Shown: one piece after another, positions 19,712 through 27,775 of the stretch | How positions within the stretch are numbered: position 1 is the first letter of the stretch | Layout: every line of letters starts with the position of its first letter | Source: Bradyrhizobium diazoefficiens | GTDB lineage: Bacteria; Pseudomonadota; Alphaproteobacteria; Rhizobiales; Xanthobacteraceae | Assembly (NCBI RefSeq): GCF_016616425.1 | Contig: NZ_CP067101.1 | Coordinates: forward strand, 1,674,001 to 1,738,000 | Length of the DNA: 64,000 nucleotides | Direction of reading: 5' to 3' | The notes under the pieces: model-generated | What the model saw: only the letters and a program-made list of their open reading frames with translations | What the model was told of the DNA's origin: nothing | Database searches by the model: none | Made by a program: the position numbers and the translations under genes

Positions 19712-19894
19712 TCATGCGCAATCTACGCGTAGGAAGAGCGCAGGAAGGCAATCGCGACCGACCGCGGCGTCGGTGCCGTCGAATGGACGATAAGCCAGCG
19801 CGGGCGGGGACCACGCTGCGAAGCACACTGCCGCAATGTAGCCACTCACCAGCCATTGCGGAATGCTCCCAAAATTACAGTGTCGCTTGGACAT
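19712..19894 (-). pseudogene. Truncated gene after the YncE-like gene
   Basis: A 60-codon frame with a strong ribosome site (AGGAGGT four bases before the ATG at 19894) and a signal peptide ending at PALAYRPFDGTDAAV. I recall AYRPFDGTDAAV as the mature N-terminus of a family of longer exported hypothetical proteins. Here the similarity stops right after it, and the frame runs into unrelated sequence and a stop. It starts 18 bases after the stop of the YncE-like gene, so it was probably the second gene of that operon before a deletion. Confidence 0.55.
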
Positions 19895-19912
19895 GGCGAC
19901 CTCCTGCATACG

Positions 19913-20944
19913 TCAAGGTGTTGGCCTAAATACCCATATCGCCGCCGGCCCGGCGAGACTCTCGCGGATGGCCACGACCAGCCGATCCATCTCCGGAACG
20001 AACAGCGATGTCCGCGCTCCGGCGACGGTCGGAACGCGAGCTATTTGTCGATATGCGGCGCCGTTTGCCTCAAGGACGTCTACAAAGCCCTGGCCGCAAC
20101 TGACATAGATGCGCTTGCGCCTGGCGTCGACAAAGAGATCGTCAACGTCCCTGCATGTCTTGACGGTCCCGACGGACTTGCCGCCGGTCAACCCGAGGAC
20201 TCCGAGTTCGGGCGGTTCGCGGAACGCGACAAGAAGCCTATTTCGCTCGCGGTCGATCGCCATCGCATAGTTTCCGCTCTTGTCCATGGGCCAGTTGGCG
20301 AGTTGCTTGCCGGTTTTTCCATCCACCACGGCCACGGCGTGAGCACCGGGAAGATTGATGAAGATTCGATTCGTGTCTGGATCGAGCTGAAAGCTCTCGG
20401 GATGAGTCTTCAGCGGTGAGCTCCGGACCCTGCTGCGGGCCACCGGATCGATGTATCCCAAAGCGCCGTTGTCGTAGCCGACAATCACGGTACGCGCGGC
20501 AACGTCGATGCGGATGTTATCGGCATCGCTTCCGAGTTCGATTTGCCCCGTCGCCCTGTAGCCGTTGCCGTCGAACAGCTCGACCGTACCGTCCTTGGCA
20601 TTGGCAACGAAGACAGTATCGGTCGTTGGCTCATAGCCGATACCTTGCGGTTCGTTCAATCCGGATATCGTGTGAACTACGCTGCGATTAGCGAGATCGA
20701 CGATACCGACGCTGTCGTTGCCAAGCTCAGCTATGAACAGACGTCGACGCTTGAGATCGACCGCCATGTGATCGATCCGGCCGCGTACATGGCCCAGCGA
20801 TATTTTGGCTTCCAATTGCAAGGGCCCGCCGTCTTGCGATTCAGCGCCCGCCGGAACGCCGGCGAGCAAGACGCCGGCCACCGTCGCGACCAGCATCCTT
20901 AGCCATGCGGAGGCGATGCGTTTGATCCCGAGACGAGCTTGCAT
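19913..20944 (-). CDS. Exported YncE-like beta-propeller protein
   Basis: A 343-residue protein with an N-terminal export signal (hydrophobic LRMLVATVAGVLLAGVPAGA) and a run of WD/YncE-type beta-propeller repeats, each of the pattern 'RRRLFIAELGNDSVGIVDL', 'DTVFVANAKDGTVELFDG', 'RTVIVGYDNGALGYID', 'NRIFINLPGAHAVAVVD', 'RKRIYVSCGQGFVDVLE'. Such proteins are periplasmic and bind ligands or partners. The ATG at 20944 is chosen; the frame is open to 21199 but the extra N-terminus shows no export signal. A truncated gene follows 18 bases downstream. Confidence 0.82.
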   Translation of the reverse strand: MQARLGIKRIASAWLRMLVATVAGVLLAGVPAGAESQDGGPLQLEAKISLGHVRGRIDHMAVDLKRRRLFIAELGNDSVGIVDLANRSVVHTISGLNEPQGIGYEPTTDTVFVANAKDGTVELFDGNGYRATGQIELGSDADNIRIDVAARTVIVGYDNGALGYIDPVARSRVRSSPLKTHPESFQLDPDTNRIFINLPGAHAVAVVDGKTGKQLANWPMDKSGNYAMAIDRERNRLLVAFREPPELGVLGLTGGKSVGTVKTCRDVDDLFVDARRKRIYVSCGQGFVDVLEANGAAYRQIARVPTVAGARTSLFVPEMDRLVVAIRESLAGPAAIWVFRPTP

Positions 20945-21489
20945 GACCCGCACCGTGCGGCCGCGTCCGTTGCGTCTAGGGAACTTGTGGGCCGGCACCG
21001 TCCGGTGGTTTGGCTCCTTCCAGCGCACGTGGCCATCTTCCGGGACCTCGGCGGCGAGGTCGCCGCATCGATGCCACGCCGCTGTTCCTTCGCTGAGCGC
21101 CGGCGCGGCCACCAGTCGAGACAGTTTGTCGGGTGAAATGGAGGTCTCGGCTGAAGACATGCGGCGCCCTCGGTGACTAAGGACGCGATACTTGGGCATG
21201 TCGCCTCGCGGGGAGATCGCAGATCCCCGAACGCCCGAATAGAACTCCTGATGCGGAGGCTGTCAATCCGCTCGAGTTCGACAGATCACGCCGGAAACCC
21301 CGCGAAGATTTCCCTGGTTCCAACCGTTCCCGCGATGCCAACCCGAGCTGCGGTCCTGCACCAGAAACCCAACCCGTCGTCTTGAAAGATCCAGACGTTC
21401 TCCCGTAGAGTGTTCCCAAGGGGGAAAGCAGACTCCCCTGGAGACTTCGGTCCAAGCTCTGCGCAGCACGCACCACGTGGAGCTCGCGC
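20945..21489. other. Gene-less stretch between divergent genes
   Basis: About 545 bases. It includes an in-frame extension of the YncE-like ORF that lacks any sign of translation, and the upstream region of the Cj0069-like gene. No repeat or RNA signature was seen. Confidence 0.5.
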
Positions 21490-22524
21490 ATGGACACCGA
21501 ACATCGTTCCCCTTTCCGACATTCTGTAGCCGTTCTCTCGCGGGGCGATGTTTCCGCCCGACGGGACGCGACCCCGCAGAACAGCCGCTTCGTGCGGGTC
21601 TTCGACGCGCTCGCTGCCTTCGGCGTCGATGCGCGCCCCGTAATCTACGATGAAAGTTTCGCCGAGGAGGTCCGCGAACAGCTGCTCGCGTTCGACGGCG
21701 TGCTCGTCTGGGTCAACCCAATTCAGGACGGCCGAACCCGCACCAGCCTTGACGCCCTGCTGCGCGACGTCGCCGCGCGCGGCGTGTGGGTCAGCGCTCA
21801 TCCGGACGCCATCCTCAAGATGGGCACCAAGGAGGTGCTCTATCGGACCCGCTCGATGGGGTGGGGAAGCGACACAGCGCTGTATCAAACCGTCGAGGCC
21901 ATGCGAGACGAGTTGCCAGAGCGGCTCACCACCGGTCCGCGTGTGATCAAGCGCAGCCGGGGCAACGGCGGCCAAGGCGTTTGGAAGGTCGAGAAGCTGC
22001 CGACGTCTGCCATGCTGAGGGTGCTGGATGCGACCAAGGACGCATCCGAGGAATTGACGCTTGACGATTTTCTCCGCCGCTGCGCCGAGTATTTCGAAAA
22101 CGGCAGTGTGGTCGATCAACCGTACCAGCCTCGCTTGGGCGAAGGTGTCGTGCGCTGCTATATGGCAGGCGATCGCTGCGCCGGCTTCGGCCACCACAAA
22201 GTCAAAGCCCTGCTCGACTCGCCCGCCGTGCGCTCAGAGGCCGGACCGCGGCAGTACACATCCAACGCAGACCCGCGCTTCCAACGGCTGCGTCGGTTGA
22301 TGGAAGACGAATGGACGCCGCAGCTAACCTCGTTGCTGGATATTGCGCGAGGTGACCTGCCCATGATCTGGGACGCCGACTTCATGCTTGGCCCGGTGCA
22401 GAGGGACGGGGACGACAGCTACGTGCTAGGTGAGATCAACGTCAGCTCCGTGCATCCTTACCCGGACGAGGCGCCGGCGGAGATCGCCAGGCGAATTGCC
22501 GATCGGCTGCGGGGCAAGCTTTGA
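21490..22524 (+). CDS. ATP-grasp-like protein, Cj0069 family
   Basis: A 344-residue cytosolic protein that I match by recall to the Cj0069 family, a group with an ATP-grasp-like core. Visible features: an N-terminal Rossmann-like part (VAVLSRGD...), WVNPIQDGR, a central lysine-rich strand RVIKRSRGNGGQGVWKVE resembling the ATP-grasp glycine-rich loop, and a C-terminal metal-site-like MIWDADFMLG...YVLGEINVSSVHP (acidic residues followed by Asn). GGAG precedes the ATG. The gene is three bases upstream of fetA, hence cotranscribed with the metal exporter; a role in ligating a small molecule is an inference. Confidence 0.7.
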   Translation: MDTEHRSPFRHSVAVLSRGDVSARRDATPQNSRFVRVFDALAAFGVDARPVIYDESFAEEVREQLLAFDGVLVWVNPIQDGRTRTSLDALLRDVAARGVWVSAHPDAILKMGTKEVLYRTRSMGWGSDTALYQTVEAMRDELPERLTTGPRVIKRSRGNGGQGVWKVEKLPTSAMLRVLDATKDASEELTLDDFLRRCAEYFENGSVVDQPYQPRLGEGVVRCYMAGDRCAGFGHHKVKALLDSPAVRSEAGPRQYTSNADPRFQRLRRLMEDEWTPQLTSLLDIARGDLPMIWDADFMLGPVQRDGDDSYVLGEINVSSVHPYPDEAPAEIARRIADRLRGKL

Positions 22525-22527
22525 CAC

Positions 22528-23124
22528 ATGCTGACGGTCCACGCGCTTAAGCGCTTGCACATCTGCGTTTCATTCGACTTGCAGGATGGGGAATGCGTCG
22601 CCCTGCAAGAGCCCTCTGGCGCCGGGAAGACTCTGCTGCTTCGCTCGATCGCAGATATCGATCCCAACGAAGGAAGGGTCAAACTGGTCGGCATACTCAG
22701 GGAGGCCATGCCTGCCCCCGTCTGGCGGAAACGAGTGACCTACCTCGCTGCGGAGCCAGGCTGGTGGTCGGATACGGTGCAAGAGCACTTCAGCGACTGG
22801 AATGATGCATTGCCGCTGATCGAACGATTGGGATTGCCGCCGGGTTGCGGACCTTGGCCGGTCCAGCGACTTTCCACCGGAGAGAAACAGCGGTTGGGGC
22901 TCGCGCGGGCCCTGATGCTGCGATCGCGGGTTCTTCTCCTGGACGAGCCGACCTCGGCACTCGACGCGGCATCGACCGCGGTCGTGGAATCCTTGATCGC
23001 TGAACGCATTTTGAATGGAACGAGCGTCGTGTGGAGCACGCACGATAACGCCCAAGCCCGCCGCGTCGGGTCCAGGGTCTTGGTGATGAGTGCCGACGGC
23101 GTGATCGGGGAAAATCGGTCGTGA
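22528..23124 (+). CDS. ABC transporter ATPase, FetA-like
   Basis: A 198-residue ATPase of the small class that pairs with UPF0014 permeases. Walker A is EPSGAGKT around residues 29-36 (Glu replaces the usual Gly), signature LSTGEKQR near 116, Walker B VLLLDEPTSALD near 136-147, and the H-loop is STHD. In E. coli the FetAB pair (YbbL/YbbM) is linked to iron export and peroxide resistance. The stop codon overlaps the GTG start of the permease by four bases, indicating translational coupling. The partner is broken by a duplication, so this ATPase may have no functional permease here. Confidence 0.8.
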   Translation: MLTVHALKRLHICVSFDLQDGECVALQEPSGAGKTLLLRSIADIDPNEGRVKLVGILREAMPAPVWRKRVTYLAAEPGWWSDTVQEHFSDWNDALPLIERLGLPPGCGPWPVQRLSTGEKQRLGLARALMLRSRVLLLDEPTSALDAASTAVVESLIAERILNGTSVVWSTHDNAQARRVGSRVLVMSADGVIGENRS

Positions 23125-23943
23125 CTTACATTCAGTTGGCATATGGCGATTTGATCCTGCCCGCGCTCCTCGTCGTCACGGACGGCGCTCTCTCGATCGT
23201 TTTGCGCCTCAAGCTTGAAAGACAACTGGCCATCGCGGCCCTGCGGATGGTGCTCCAGCTCGTCCTCGTTGGATACGTACTGACGTTCCTGTTTGCTGCG
23301 GTTTCGCCGCTTTGGACCGCTCTCGCGGCCTTCATCATGGTTCTCTTCGCCTCTCGGGAAATCGTCGCGAGGCAGAGGCGCCGCCTGCCAGGCATTTTGA
23401 GCTACGGCCTGGGCGCGGGATGCACGCTGCTCGCGGCCGGTACGGTTACGTTGTTTGCGCTGTTGACGGAGCTACGGCCAGATCCCTGGTATCACCCGCG
23501 CTATGCGCTACCCTTGTTGGGCATGATCCTTGGCAACACCATGACGGGGATAAGCCTGGGCTTGGATGTGCTGACAAATGGTTTGGTGCGTGAGAAGGCT
23601 GCCGTAGAAGCTTGTCTTGCGCTGGGTGGCACCCGCTACCAGGCCGTGCTGCCAGTCATGCGGAACGCCTTGAGAAGCGGTTTCATGCCAATTATCAACA
23701 GCATGGCGGCGATCGGCCTTGTTTCCTTGCCGGGAATTTTCCTTGCCGGGAATGATGACTGGCCAGATCCTTGCGGGCGTCGAGCCGGTCGACGCGGCAA
23801 AATATCAACTGCTGATTATGTTCCTGATCGCGGGTGGGACCGGGCTGGGAACGCTGGCCGCTGTCTTGGGTGGCGCACATCTGCTGACCGATAATCGACA
23901 TCGATTACGCCTCGATCGAATTGCAGCCGAAAGTTCAGGTTGA
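23121..23943 (+). pseudogene. FetB-like (UPF0014) permease broken by a 16-bp duplication
   Basis: Residues 1-205 or so read as a normal UPF0014 inner-membrane permease (TDGALSIVLRLKLERQLAIA, PALLVVTDGA, LGGTRYQAVLPVMRNALRSG, INSMAAIGLVSLPG). The family then continues GMMTGQILAGVEPVDAAKYQ, and this sequence is present but in the next reading frame. Between the two, TTTCCTTGCCGGGAAT occurs twice in tandem (23722-23753); removing one copy restores the frame to the stop at 23943. As written, the protein would end after 257 residues with an unrelated tail. A recent mutation, a phase-variable site, or an assembly error are all possible. Confidence 0.85.
23722..23753 (+). repeat. Perfect 16-bp tandem duplication inside fetB
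   Basis: TTTCCTTGCCGGGAAT is present twice with no mismatch (23722-23737 and 23738-23753). The 16-base gain is not a multiple of three, so it shifts the permease frame. Confidence 0.95.
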
Positions 23944-24064
23944 CCGTTGCTCGTTGCGATCCATACCGGCAAGTCCCGAGGCTGCATGTCCCAATCGCTG
24001 GGGACAGACAGCGGCCCCTGAAGCCGCTAGCCTTGGTATTGAGGAGACAGCAAGGGAGCGAAGC

Positions 24065-25231
24065 TTGAGCACCGCGCCACGCATCGACATCGACCCGGCC
24101 GCATTCTGGGCCGACCCCTATCCGATGCTTGCGAAAATGCGCAAGGAGGCGCCGATCGCCTTCGTGCCGCAACTCGGCTCGACCTTGCTGACCAGTCGCG
24201 ACGACATCTCGATCTCCGAGAAGCAGATCGACGTGTTCTCCTCGCACCAGCCTGCGGGCCTGATGAACCGGCTGATGGGTCACAACATGATGCGCAAGGA
24301 CGGCGAGGCGCACCAGGCCGAGCGCCGCGCGATGTTTCCGACGGTGTCGCCGAAGACGGTGAAGGCGCACTGGACCGCGCTATTCCAGGCTCATGCCGAT
24401 CGAATCATCGATCGCATCGAGCCGGGGCGGATCGACTTCATGCGCGACTTCGCATTGCCGTTCTCCGGCGAATGCCTGAAGTCGATCACCGGCCTCACCA
24501 ATATCGGCTTTGGCGATATGGACGCCTGGTCGCAAGGCATGATCGAGGGCATCGCCAATTACGCCGGCGATCCCGCGGTCGAGGCGCGCTGCCATGCCGC
24601 GACGTCGGGCATCGACGCTGCGATCGACGATATCCTGCCGGTGATGCGCAAGCATCCCGACCAGAGCATCCTCGGCGTCCTTCTCGCCTCGGGCATGCCG
24701 ATGGAGAGTGTGCGCGCAAATGTAAAACTCGCGATCTCCGGCGGCCAGAACGAGCCGCGCAAGGCCATCGCCGGCACGGTTTGGGCGCTGCTGAGCCATC
24801 CCGAGCAACTCGATCTCGTGCGCAAGGGCGAGGTGACCTGGCTGCAGGCCTTCGAGGAATACGCCCGCTGGATCTCGCCGATCGGCATGTCGCCGCGCCG
24901 CATTGCAAAGCCGTGGAGCATCCGCGACATTGCGTTCGAGCTTGATGAGCGCGTGTTCCTGATGTTCGGCTCCGCCAATCGCGACCAGAAGCATTTTGAC
25001 CGCGCCGACGAATTTGATGTGAGACGAGATACCTCCAAGAGCGTCGCGTTCGGCGCCGGCCCGCATTTCTGCGCCGGCGCCTGGGCGTCCCGCGCCATGA
25101 TCGCCGACGTCGCGCTGCCGACGGTGTTCGCTCGCGCCAGTCGGCTCGCGATCACCGATGACGAGCCGGTGCGGATCGGGGGCTGGGCCTTCCGCGGGCT
25201 GCTCAATTTGCCGGTGCGATGGCTGCATTAG
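24065..25231 (+). CDS. Cytochrome P450
   Basis: A 388-residue soluble heme monooxygenase. The heme-binding signature is FGAGPHFCAGAW, Cys336; the K-helix EEYAR holds the ExxR pair. The I-helix reads SGGQNEP (225-231) where the family normally has an acid-alcohol pair ((A/G)GxDT), so proton delivery or substrate use may differ. The start is TTG at 24065: GGGAG is six bases upstream and the product then begins STAPRIDIDPAAFWADPYPM, a normal P450 N-terminus; the frame is open to 23921 without such features. No ferredoxin or reductase gene is adjacent. Confidence 0.9.
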   Translation: MSTAPRIDIDPAAFWADPYPMLAKMRKEAPIAFVPQLGSTLLTSRDDISISEKQIDVFSSHQPAGLMNRLMGHNMMRKDGEAHQAERRAMFPTVSPKTVKAHWTALFQAHADRIIDRIEPGRIDFMRDFALPFSGECLKSITGLTNIGFGDMDAWSQGMIEGIANYAGDPAVEARCHAATSGIDAAIDDILPVMRKHPDQSILGVLLASGMPMESVRANVKLAISGGQNEPRKAIAGTVWALLSHPEQLDLVRKGEVTWLQAFEEYARWISPIGMSPRRIAKPWSIRDIAFELDERVFLMFGSANRDQKHFDRADEFDVRRDTSKSVAFGAGPHFCAGAWASRAMIADVALPTVFARASRLAITDDEPVRIGGWAFRGLLNLPVRWLH

Positions 25232-25584
25232 CTGGCCCCTGAGCAAGCGCCTCGCGAAATTCGTTTTGAAAGAAGGTGTTGGCTACTGTGCATGGGGTTG
25301 TTTTCACGGTTTTTGTGAGCCGGCGCCGCGCGGGCGGAGCTCACATTTGCGTGCGGAAAGAATCTCGCTGCATTCGCCCCGTCGATTGAAAGGTTAATCA
25401 CGTCCGCCGGGCGCGCGACAGTATGGGCATCGTTCTTTCGTCCTGACGTCTCGACAGCTCTGGCAGGCCGCACCATCGTTTTGCCCGCGCTGGAGGCTGC
25501 TCGGCGCCCGTCATCCGCAAGCCATCTGTTGTCGGCGGACGCTCGTACCTAAATACAGGGAACCCCGCTCCGGGGAGCCATGCC
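25232..25584. other. Gene-less stretch
   Basis: About 350 bases between the P450 gene and the flavin reductase gene. No frame has a good start plus a family match. It includes a short T-rich patch near 25300-25310 and the promoter region of the flavin reductase. Confidence 0.5.
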
Positions 25585-26166
25585 ATGAATGTAGTGCCGC
25601 GCGATCTCATGACTGAAATCCCCGTCTCTCCCGCCGATTTCCGCGGCGCCATGCGTCATCTCACCGGCGGCGTCAGCGTCATCACCGCCGGGCGGGGCAA
25701 GGACATCAGCGGCATGACGGTGACCTCCGTGACCTCGCTGTCGGTCGAACCGCCGACGCTGCTGGTCAGCATCAATCGCGATGCCTCGTCGTTCTCGCTG
25801 ATCCGGCGCCATGGCGCCTTCGGCGTGAGCATCCTCAACGCCGACCAGCTCGATGTCGCCGAACGTTTTGCCGGCAAGGGCGGGTTGAAGGGCGCCGATC
25901 GTTTCGCGGGCGCCAAATGGATGACGGCGGTCTCGGGCGTTCCGCTCCTGGCCGGCGCGCTTTCGGCCTTCGATTGCGAGGTCGAGGAGATCGTCGAGCG
26001 CCATTCGCACGGCATCGTCATCGGTCGTGTCAGGGACATCAAGAGCTCAGCCCGCACCGCGGCACTGGCCTATTGGCATGGCCAGTACGTGACGGTCGAC
26101 CGGGACGAAGACGCCGCCCGGCTTGCGGATGTCAGCGCTCCCGCGCGTGGCCGGTGCGTCGTTTGA
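25585..26166 (+). CDS. Flavin reductase family protein
   Basis: A 193-residue cytosolic split-barrel protein of the flavin-reductase/FMN-binding family. Key blocks are FRGAMRHLTGGVSVITAG, MTVTSVTSLSVEPPTLLVSI, SIRRHGAFGVSIL-like (SLIRRHGAFGVSILNADQ) and the C-terminal HGIVIGRVRDI. It likely uses NAD(P)H to give reduced flavin to a monooxygenase. GGGGAG lies upstream of the ATG at 25585. No partner oxygenase is adjacent; the nearest is the LLM enzyme at 11905. Confidence 0.9.
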   Translation: MNVVPRDLMTEIPVSPADFRGAMRHLTGGVSVITAGRGKDISGMTVTSVTSLSVEPPTLLVSINRDASSFSLIRRHGAFGVSILNADQLDVAERFAGKGGLKGADRFAGAKWMTAVSGVPLLAGALSAFDCEVEEIVERHSHGIVIGRVRDIKSSARTAALAYWHGQYVTVDRDEDAARLADVSAPARGRCVV

Positions 26167-26262
26167 TCGTCGCGACAGACGGCGCGCGGGCTGGTCTTTT
26201 CGCCGTCATCGCTCTAGAAGCGCGCCTGAGCCGTCCGGCCGGGACGGCCATGGAGCGGAACG

Positions 26263-26421
26263 ATGAAGCGCGTCGCGACCTTCGCCTTCTACGCCGTCGG
26301 CGCGCTGGCGATTGCCTATCTCGCACTCTACGCCTACGCGATGTTCCGCGGCCAGCCCGCGATCATCCCCGGCGACCCCATCCACATCTTCCGCAAGCCG
26401 GACGCTCCGAGCTATTCGTGA
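26263..26421 (+). CDS. Small single-helix membrane protein (52 aa)
   Basis: A short gene that is easy to miss. It encodes 52 residues: MKRVATFAFYAVGALAIAYL, then ALYAYAMFRGQPAIIPGDPI and a hydrophilic end. One membrane helix spans about residues 5-27. GGAG lies seven bases before the ATG. It sits 96 bases after the flavin reductase gene. The function is unknown; the PGDPIHIFRKP tail suggests a conserved cytosolic or periplasmic peptide. Confidence 0.62.
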   Translation: MKRVATFAFYAVGALAIAYLALYAYAMFRGQPAIIPGDPIHIFRKPDAPSYS

Positions 26422-26468
26422 TTATTCTTTCTTCTCGTCATGGCCGGGCCTGACGAGGGTGTGTGTGG

Positions 26469-27617
26469 CTATCCCCGCAAGATCGCCAGCGCCAATGCCT
26501 GCGCACGCGGCACGATGCTGTCGAGCTCGAGATATTCCTCCGGCGTGTGCGCGAGGCCGCCAACGGGGCCGAGGCCGCAGATGGTCGGCGTGCCGACCGC
26601 AGCGGTGAAGCCGGAATCGGCGCAGCCGCCGGAGAACTCGCCCTGCAGCGTGGTGAGGCCGGCCTGCCTTGCGGCCGCCTGGTAGCTTTCGAACAGCGCC
26701 TTCGAATCTGCGCTCTGCACCACCGGCACGAACTCGCCCTTAATCGCCAGCGCTGCGCTGGTGCCCGGCACGTAGGACGTCGCGACGATCGTCTCGATCG
26801 CTTCCATCACCCGCGCACGATCCGCCGGATCGACATAGCGCAGGTCGATCTGTCCCTCGGCGTGGGGCGCCGTGGTGTTGACGGACTGCCCGCCCGAGAC
26901 CAGGCCGACATTCAGCGTGATACCCTTGTCGAGATCGGTGAGCGCGTGGATCCGGACGATCTTGTGCGCGAGCTCGCCGATCGCGCTGACGCCCGCGGCG
27001 AAGTTGGCGCCGGAATGCGCGGCCTTGCCGGTGATGGCCAAATGCATGAAGATGCCGCCCTTGCGCCCCGTCACGACGTTGCCGGTGGGGCGGCCCGGCT
27101 CGGAATTGAACACGGCGCGGGCGGCGCGGCCTTCGCGCTCGATCACGGGCCGGGAGGAGGGCGAGCCGATTTCCTCGTCGGAGGTGATCAGCAGCTTGAT
27201 CGGATGCGGGTTGCCGCCGAATTTGTGGAAGGCGGTTGCGACGAACACGTTCATGACGAGACCAGACTTCATGTCGGCGACGCCGGGTCCATAGGCGCGG
27301 CCTTCCTTGATGGTGAACGGCCGCCGTCCGGCCTCGCCCTTGCCGAACACGGTGTCGCGATGCCCCATCAACAGCACCGGTTTTTCGTTGCTGCCGGGCT
27401 TGGCCACCTCGGCATGGATCGCATCGCCGAAGGTGTCGTGGCTCTCGCGCCGGAACGGAATGCCGTGCTCGGCAAAATGCCGTTCGAACCGCGCACCGAC
27501 CGCATCGACCCCTTCCTTGTCATAGGAGCCGGAATCGATGTTCACGACGTCGCGGAGCAGATCGATCATCGCCTGCCGCTGCGCCGCCAGCCAGTCCGTG
27601 ATTTGAGCTTCAGACAT
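26469..27617 (-). CDS. M20-family metallopeptidase (glutamate carboxypeptidase-like)
   Basis: A 382-residue zinc peptidase. Metal and catalytic motifs are visible: LLMGHRDTVFG (His, Asp), GPGVADMKSGL (Asp), LLITSDEEIGS (Glu-Glu pair) and HTPEEYLEL near the C-terminus. The lid domain is KGGIFMHLAITGKAAHSG. It has no signal peptide, so it is cytosolic. The ATG at 27617 follows GAGGA. It is the first minus-strand gene of the region and is followed by a shared intergenic hairpin before flbD; the substrate (N-acyl amino acids or glutamate conjugates) is unproven. Confidence 0.9.
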   Translation of the reverse strand: MSEAQITDWLAAQRQAMIDLLRDVVNIDSGSYDKEGVDAVGARFERHFAEHGIPFRRESHDTFGDAIHAEVAKPGSNEKPVLLMGHRDTVFGKGEAGRRPFTIKEGRAYGPGVADMKSGLVMNVFVATAFHKFGGNPHPIKLLITSDEEIGSPSSRPVIEREGRAARAVFNSEPGRPTGNVVTGRKGGIFMHLAITGKAAHSGANFAAGVSAIGELAHKIVRIHALTDLDKGITLNVGLVSGGQSVNTTAPHAEGQIDLRYVDPADRARVMEAIETIVATSYVPGTSAALAIKGEFVPVVQSADSKALFESYQAAARQAGLTTLQGEFSGGCADSGFTAAVGTPTICGLGPVGGLAHTPEEYLELDSIVPRAQALALAILRG

Positions 27618-27722
27618 ATGATTCCTCGCGTGGTTTTCGCGGGTGTTTATAGGGCCTGACGCAGGCACGACCTAGTCGCCGGATGCGGTGCGGCCATGTC
27701 CACCGGTGTCGTCCCGGCGCAC

Positions 27723-27751
27723 AAAAATGCCCGGGGCAGGCCCGGGCATTT
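27723..27751 (-). terminator. Rho-independent terminator of the flbD operon
   Basis: AAATGCCCGGG (27725-27735) and CCCGGGCATTT (27741-27751) form a perfect 11-bp stem with a five-base loop. On the minus strand it is followed by a run of T (complement of 27723-27727) and lies 25 bases after the flbD stop codon. Confidence 0.85.
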
Positions 27752-27775
27752 GCAGTTTCAGTCAATATCGCGCCG

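Noticed and set aside
20945..21199. N-terminal extension of the YncE-like protein
   Set aside because: The extension would place a 85-residue polar segment before the signal peptide, which would block export.
21286..22197. A 303-codon minus-strand frame opposite the ATP-grasp-like gene
   Set aside because: Antisense shadow; no motifs, while the plus strand has a good start, coupling to fetA and a family match.
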